From the NCBI RefSeq assembly GCF_029601685.1, contig NZ_JARRIR010000003.1, positions 62,001 to 126,000 on the forward strand: a DNA stretch of 64,000 nt. The letters are read 5' to 3'. This DNA comes from Metarhizobium sp017305935 (GTDB lineage Bacteria; Pseudomonadota; Alphaproteobacteria; Rhizobiales; Rhizobiaceae). Positions 60,250 to 64,000 of this stretch are shown one piece after another. The position numbers and the translations under genes are program-made. Numbering within the stretch: the first letter of the stretch is position 1; each line of letters opens with the position of its first letter. A model generated the notes under the pieces. It ran no database searches and was not told the origin of the DNA. It saw nothing but the letters and a program-made list of their open reading frames with translations.

Positions 60250-60543
60250 TCAATGTTTTGCCTTCGGTTTTCTGCCGAAGGCCTTGCGCAATTCGTCCTT
60301 GGCCTTTTCCAGCGTCGCGCGGCGGCTGTCGGAAAGCTGGTCGCCGGCGCGGTTGATATAGAATGTCAGCATCGACATGGCCGAGCGGAAGGGGCTGGCC
60401 TTGCGCCGGTCGCTGTCCTCGGCGGAGCGCTTCAGGGATTGCGCAATCTTTTTCGCGCTGCCTTGCCGGAAAACGCCCCTTCTCAGGTCCAGCGCATCGC
60501 TATGTTCGGTAACGTCCTGCGACCACTTCCTCGCGTTTGCCAT
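60250..60543 (-). CDS. DUF3175 protein
   Basis: A 97-residue basic protein of the DUF3175 family. It reads KWSQDVTEHSDALDLRRGVF at residues 6-25, AQSLKRSAEDSDRRKASPFRSAMSMLTFYINRAG, then DELRKAFGRKPKAKH. No function is established. It runs directly into the cupin gene and is probably co-transcribed with it. GAGGAA precedes the ATG. Confidence 0.88.
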   Translation of the reverse strand: MANARKWSQDVTEHSDALDLRRGVFRQGSAKKIAQSLKRSAEDSDRRKASPFRSAMSMLTFYINRAGDQLSDSRRATLEKAKDELRKAFGRKPKAKH

Positions 60544-60608
60544 GGTCCATTCCTCCGTGTCGAACGTCTCGCGGGTCTAATCGCGCGACCGGCGCGATTG
60601 TTCCGGAT

Positions 60609-62861
60609 CTACGCTGCCAGGAAATCCTCGATGCGAACCGGGAAACGCCGCACCCGCACGCCTGTCGCATGCCAGATGGCATTGGCGATGGCGCCGACTG
60701 TGCCGGTGACGCCGATTTCGCCGACGCCCTTGACGCCGATCGGATTGACGTAGGCATCGTCCTCCGGCACGAGGATGGCCTCCAGCGACGGCACGTCGGC
60801 ATTCACGGGCACATGGTATTCGGCGAGATCGGCATTCATGATTCGCCCGGTGCGATGGTCGGTGACCGCCTCCTCATGCAGCGCGAAGGAGGCGCCCCAG
60901 ATCATGCCGCCGTAATACTGGCTGCGCACGGTCAGCGGATTGATGATCCGCCCGGCGGCGAAGGCGCCGACGAGGCGCGTCGCCCGGATCTGCCCGAGAT
61001 CGGGGTCGATGGTCACCTCGGCGAAGACGGCGCCATGCGAATACATGGCATGCGCGGCGGCGACCGCCGGATCGCGCGCCGATTTCGCCGTGCCGACCAC
61101 CTCGCGCGCCCCGGCGCGGGTGAGGATGTCGGCATAGGCTTCGCTGCGCGCCTCGTCGTCGCGGCGGTGCAGGCGACCGTTGCGGGCGGTGACGCCAATA
61201 TTGCCGGCGCCGTAAAGCGGCGAGGCGGGGTCGTTGAGCGCAAGCTCCGTCAGCCGGGCGATGGCGTCGATGCCGGCTTCGTGCAAGGCCAGGCCGGCGC
61301 TGGCGGTATGGCCGGAACCGCCGGCGACGCCGCCATCCGGCAAGGTCGAGAGGCCGGAATGGAACTCGACCTGATCTGGATCGAGGCCGAGCGCCTCCGC
61401 CCCGATCTGGGCCAGCGCCGTCCAGGCGCCCTGGCCCATGTCGGCGCCGGCGGTCTCGATCAGGGCGCTGCCGTCGGCGCGCAGTGTCGCCCGCGCCGAG
61501 GCCGGGAAATGCGGGCAGGGAAACACCGCCGTGCCCATGCCCCAACCAAGCAGGAAACCGTTCTTGTCGCGCATCTGGCGCGGCTGCAGCGGGCGCTTCG
61601 ACCAGCCGAAGCGTTTCGCGCCCTCGGCATAGCATTCGCGCAGCGCCTTGGAGGAGAAGGGCCGGCCGCTGCCGGGTTCGGTTTCGGCGTAATTGGCGAG
61701 GCGAAAGGCGAGCGGATCCATGCCGCAGGCCTCGGCCGCCTCGTCGATGGCGATTTCGAGCGCCGCCGAGCCGCTGGCTTCGCCGGGCGCGCGCATCGGC
61801 CCCGGCGTGCCGGTGTCGAGGCGCAGGCCCTCATGCTCGACCAGGATCGCCGGGCTGGCATAAAGCGGCAGCGCGGCATTGGCGGCGGGTTCGAGGAAAT
61901 CATCGAAGCGGGAGGTGGCGGAGAGCGAATGGTGATGCAGCGCCGTCAGTCGCCCGTCCTTGTCCATGCCGAGGCGCAGCGATTGCCAGGTTTGGCCGCG
62001 ATGGCCGACCGGACCGTACATCTGGGCCCGACTGAGCGCCAGCTTGACCGGCCGGCCGAGCTGGCGCGCGGCGAGGATGGCCAGCAGTTGCGGGCCGTTG
62101 AGGATCGCCTTGGAGCCGAAGCCGCCGCCGAGGAAGGGCGAGCGGATGACGACGTTTTCGGCGGGAATGCCGAAATAGGCGCCATAGGCCGCGCAGCTCA
62201 GCGCCATCGCCTGGTTCGGCATGTCGATCGTCACCTTGTCGCCGTCCCAGGCGGCGACCACGGCATGCGGCTCCATGGCATTGTGATATTGTGTCGGCGT
62301 CTCGTATTCGGCAGCGACGATGCGCGCGGCGCGGGCAAAACCGGCGTCGAGATCGCCATGGGCCGTGCGCGGCGGGCCGCCGACGCCGACGGCCGGCGGC
62401 GCATAGCGCTCGCCGCTGGCGCGATCGGTGCGGGCGGTCTCGGCCGCATAGCGGGGCGCAAGCAGCACGGCCGCTTCCGTCGCCGCCTCCAGCGTCTCGG
62501 CGACGACCAGCGCGATCGGCTGGTTGACGTAGCGCACGCCGTCATCCTGCAGCACCTCGACGCGGAAGCCGAAGGGCGGCATCTTCTCCTCGGGATCGTG
62601 AAACAGCGGCGGCCGGTTGGCCGGCGTCATCACGGCAACGACGCCGGGATGGGCCTCCGCCGCCGCCACATCGAGGAAGGTCACCCGGCCGCGGGCGATG
62701 GTCGAAACGGCGGTGACGGCATAGAGAAGGCCGTCCGGCGTATTGTCAGCGGCATAGGTGGCGCGGCCGGTCACCTTCAGCACGCCGTCGCGGCGGGTCA
62801 GCGGCTGGCCGGCATTCGAGCCGTAGCGGCCGGTGCTCATGGGAATGGCGTCAGGCGACAT
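60609..62861 (-). CDS. Second oxidoreductase molybdopterin subunit (PaoC-like)
   Basis: A 750-residue catalytic subunit of the xanthine oxidase family. It begins PLTRRDGVLKVTGRATYAADNT and has TQYHNAMEPHAVVA and the molybdopterin loop SPFLGGGFGSKA. Its end, GVKGVGEIGVTGTVGAIANAIWHATGVRVR, holds the catalytic Glu. Its length equals that of the PaoC-like subunit at 14020, but the two differ through most of the sequence, so this is an independent enzyme rather than a recent copy. ATG 62861 overlaps the FAD gene by 11 bases, with GGGAG upstream. Confidence 0.94.
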   Translation of the reverse strand: MSPDAIPMSTGRYGSNAGQPLTRRDGVLKVTGRATYAADNTPDGLLYAVTAVSTIARGRVTFLDVAAAEAHPGVVAVMTPANRPPLFHDPEEKMPPFGFRVEVLQDDGVRYVNQPIALVVAETLEAATEAAVLLAPRYAAETARTDRASGERYAPPAVGVGGPPRTAHGDLDAGFARAARIVAAEYETPTQYHNAMEPHAVVAAWDGDKVTIDMPNQAMALSCAAYGAYFGIPAENVVIRSPFLGGGFGSKAILNGPQLLAILAARQLGRPVKLALSRAQMYGPVGHRGQTWQSLRLGMDKDGRLTALHHHSLSATSRFDDFLEPAANAALPLYASPAILVEHEGLRLDTGTPGPMRAPGEASGSAALEIAIDEAAEACGMDPLAFRLANYAETEPGSGRPFSSKALRECYAEGAKRFGWSKRPLQPRQMRDKNGFLLGWGMGTAVFPCPHFPASARATLRADGSALIETAGADMGQGAWTALAQIGAEALGLDPDQVEFHSGLSTLPDGGVAGGSGHTASAGLALHEAGIDAIARLTELALNDPASPLYGAGNIGVTARNGRLHRRDDEARSEAYADILTRAGAREVVGTAKSARDPAVAAAHAMYSHGAVFAEVTIDPDLGQIRATRLVGAFAAGRIINPLTVRSQYYGGMIWGASFALHEEAVTDHRTGRIMNADLAEYHVPVNADVPSLEAILVPEDDAYVNPIGVKGVGEIGVTGTVGAIANAIWHATGVRVRRFPVRIEDFLAA

Positions 62862-63909
62862 GGCGATCTCCCGTATGGGTCGAGAAGGGCGAGGCGGGCA
62901 AAGCGGGCATCACCGCCGGCGTGCCTTCCATCGCAAGGGTCAGCGCTCGCACAAGGATGCGGCGCGCCAGCTCGATCTTGAATTCATTGGCGCCGGAAGG
63001 CTTTGCCTCGGCCAACGCCAGCGCCGCCGCTCCGGCGAAAGCTTCCGTATCCGGCACGGCGCCTATGAGCGAGGCTTCCGCCGCCCGCGCCCGCCACGGT
63101 TTGGCCGCGACCGCGCCGAGCGCCAGCCGCGCTTCGCGGATGCGCCCATCCTCCACCGTCAGCATGGCCGCGGCCGAAACGACGGCGAAGGCATAGGACA
63201 TGCGCTCGCGCAGCTTCAGATACCGCGCCTTGGCCGCAAAAGCCTTGGCCTCGGCCGGCAGGCGCAGGCCGACGATCAGTTCGCCGGGAAGCAAGGCGTT
63301 TTCCAGTTCGGGCGTATCGCCAGGCAGGCGATGCAGTGCATCGAGCGCGATCTCGCGCGGCCCTTGCGGCCCCTCGATCTCGACCACGGCATCCAGCGCC
63401 ACCAAGGGCACGCAGACATCCGATGGGTGGGTGGCGATGCAATTTTCGCTCCAGCCGAGCACGGCATGCAGCCGATTTTCGCCGTGCAATGCGTCGCAGC
63501 CGGAGCCGGGAACGCGGCGATTGCAGGCGCTCGCCCCGTCCTGGAAATAGGCGCAGCGGTTGCGCTGCATCAGGTTGCCGCCGAGCGTCGCGGCATTGCG
63601 CAATTGCGCAGATGCGCCGGAAAGCAGCGCTTCGGCCACCGCCGGAAAGGCGCTTGCAAAGCGGATATCATAGGCGAGATCGGCATTGCGCACCAGCGCG
63701 CCGATGCGCACCGACCCATCCTCCAGCCAGTCGATGCGGTCGAGGCCGGGCAAGCGGGAAATATCGACGAGCCGTTCCGGCCGCGAGACGCCGATCTTCA
63801 TCAGGTCGACGAGATTGGTGCCGCCGGCGAGATAGGCGGAGCCGAGCTTGCCGCCCTCGGCAATGGCCTCAGTCAGGCCTGTGGGTCGGAGGAAATCGAA
63901 GCGGTTCAT
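62851..63909 (-). CDS. Second oxidoreductase FAD subunit (PaoB-like)
   Basis: A 352-residue FAD subunit. The flavin motifs are YLAGGTNLVDLMKIG (about residues 26-40) and RNAATLGGNLMQRNRC. The four cysteines for the PaoB-type [4Fe-4S] cluster follow (RC, AC, GC, NC, with GWSENCIATHPSD at the last). ATG 63909 overlaps the stop of the preceding 2Fe-2S gene (ATGA). The C-terminal tail beyond the domain is Pro/Ala-rich. Confidence 0.93.
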   Translation of the reverse strand: MNRFDFLRPTGLTEAIAEGGKLGSAYLAGGTNLVDLMKIGVSRPERLVDISRLPGLDRIDWLEDGSVRIGALVRNADLAYDIRFASAFPAVAEALLSGASAQLRNAATLGGNLMQRNRCAYFQDGASACNRRVPGSGCDALHGENRLHAVLGWSENCIATHPSDVCVPLVALDAVVEIEGPQGPREIALDALHRLPGDTPELENALLPGELIVGLRLPAEAKAFAAKARYLKLRERMSYAFAVVSAAAMLTVEDGRIREARLALGAVAAKPWRARAAEASLIGAVPDTEAFAGAAALALAEAKPSGANEFKIELARRILVRALTLAMEGTPAVMPALPASPFSTHTGDRHVA

Positions 63910-64000
63910 GCCGCGTCCCTCCCAGTCTCGGCGGTCATCTCGCGCTGCGCCTGGAGCACTGCCTCGGTGATGCCTTTGTAGGCGCCGCATCGACAGAGAT
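63906..64000 (-). CDS. Second oxidoreductase 2Fe-2S subunit, 3' end only
   Basis: Reading the minus strand from 63998, the last 30 codons are LCRCGAYKGITEAVLQAQRE followed by a polar tail and TGA (63908-63906). LCRCGAYxxI is the final cluster motif of the small subunit of molybdenum hydroxylases, as in the gene at 12481. The gene continues beyond the right edge. Its stop overlaps the FAD-subunit start. Confidence 0.9.
   Translation of the reverse strand, partial: LCRCGAYKGITEAVLQAQREMTAETGRDAA

Noticed and set aside
1..64000. Search by eye for CRISPR arrays, tRNA, rRNA, att sites and prophage genes
   Set aside because: No regularly spaced repeats, no tRNA-like cloverleaf with a CCA-proximal stem, no rRNA sequence and no integrase or phage structural genes apart from the T6SS were found.

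Overview
The window is high-GC DNA with the gene content and start-site habits of a Rhizobiaceae-type alphaproteobacterium. The signs are a DUF1127 mini-protein, a DUF1217 protein, a y4iL-like catalase relative, an MCP ending in WDEF, many ATGA-coupled starts, several TTG starts with strong ribosome binding sites, and short GC-rich hairpin repeats between genes. I see no rRNA, tRNA, CRISPR array, transposase or prophage. The species, and whether this is chromosome or megaplasmid, cannot be fixed from the sequence.

Left part (1-12.4 kb): the distal half of a type VI secretion operon runs tssB (3' end only), tssC, hcp, tssE, tssF, tssG, clpV. It is followed by a membrane-anchored wall hydrolase joining an M23 endopeptidase to a lytic-transglycosylase-like domain, and by a small I78-type protease-inhibitor lipoprotein. 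The hcp cistron has a perfect hairpin on one side and a long hairpin on the other. A convergent PPC/DUF296 gene ends the block.

12.5-25.6 kb: a PaoABC-like molybdenum/FAD/Fe-S aldehyde or xanthine oxidoreductase is translationally coupled to a catalase-like haem protein. A cysteine hydrolase and a large KatE catalase face it across a perfect 15-bp hairpin. Next come a DUF72 protein, a chemoreceptor, DUF1127 and small proteins, a low-molecular-weight phosphatase, a DUF2061 membrane protein and a TrmO-like methyltransferase.

25.5-34.3 kb: two coupled LysR paralogues diverge from a biuret-hydrolase-like cysteine hydrolase plus GYD protein. An amino-acid ABC binding protein with one permease and no ATPase follows, then a metallo-beta-lactamase-fold hydrolase and a divergent pair of phytoene-desaturase-like FAD oxidoreductases.

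34.3-49.4 kb: a DUF2625 gene, a possible frameshifted small gene, and a complete five-gene oligopeptide-type ABC operon (minus strand) followed by an exported VOC protein. A GNAT acetyltransferase and a 971-residue DUF1217 repeat protein come next, then the 5-oxoprolinase set pxpA, fused pxpBC and a biotin-carboxylase/BCCP protein.

49.4-64 kb: a DegP-type protease, a small secreted helical protein, an RND efflux pair and an Xre-RES toxin-antitoxin pair with a clear promoter/operator. A cobalamin riboswitch precedes cbtB-cbtA, and the adjacent histidine-phosphatase-like protein lacks its catalytic histidine. The window ends with cupin and DUF3175 genes and a second PaoABC-like operon running off the right edge.
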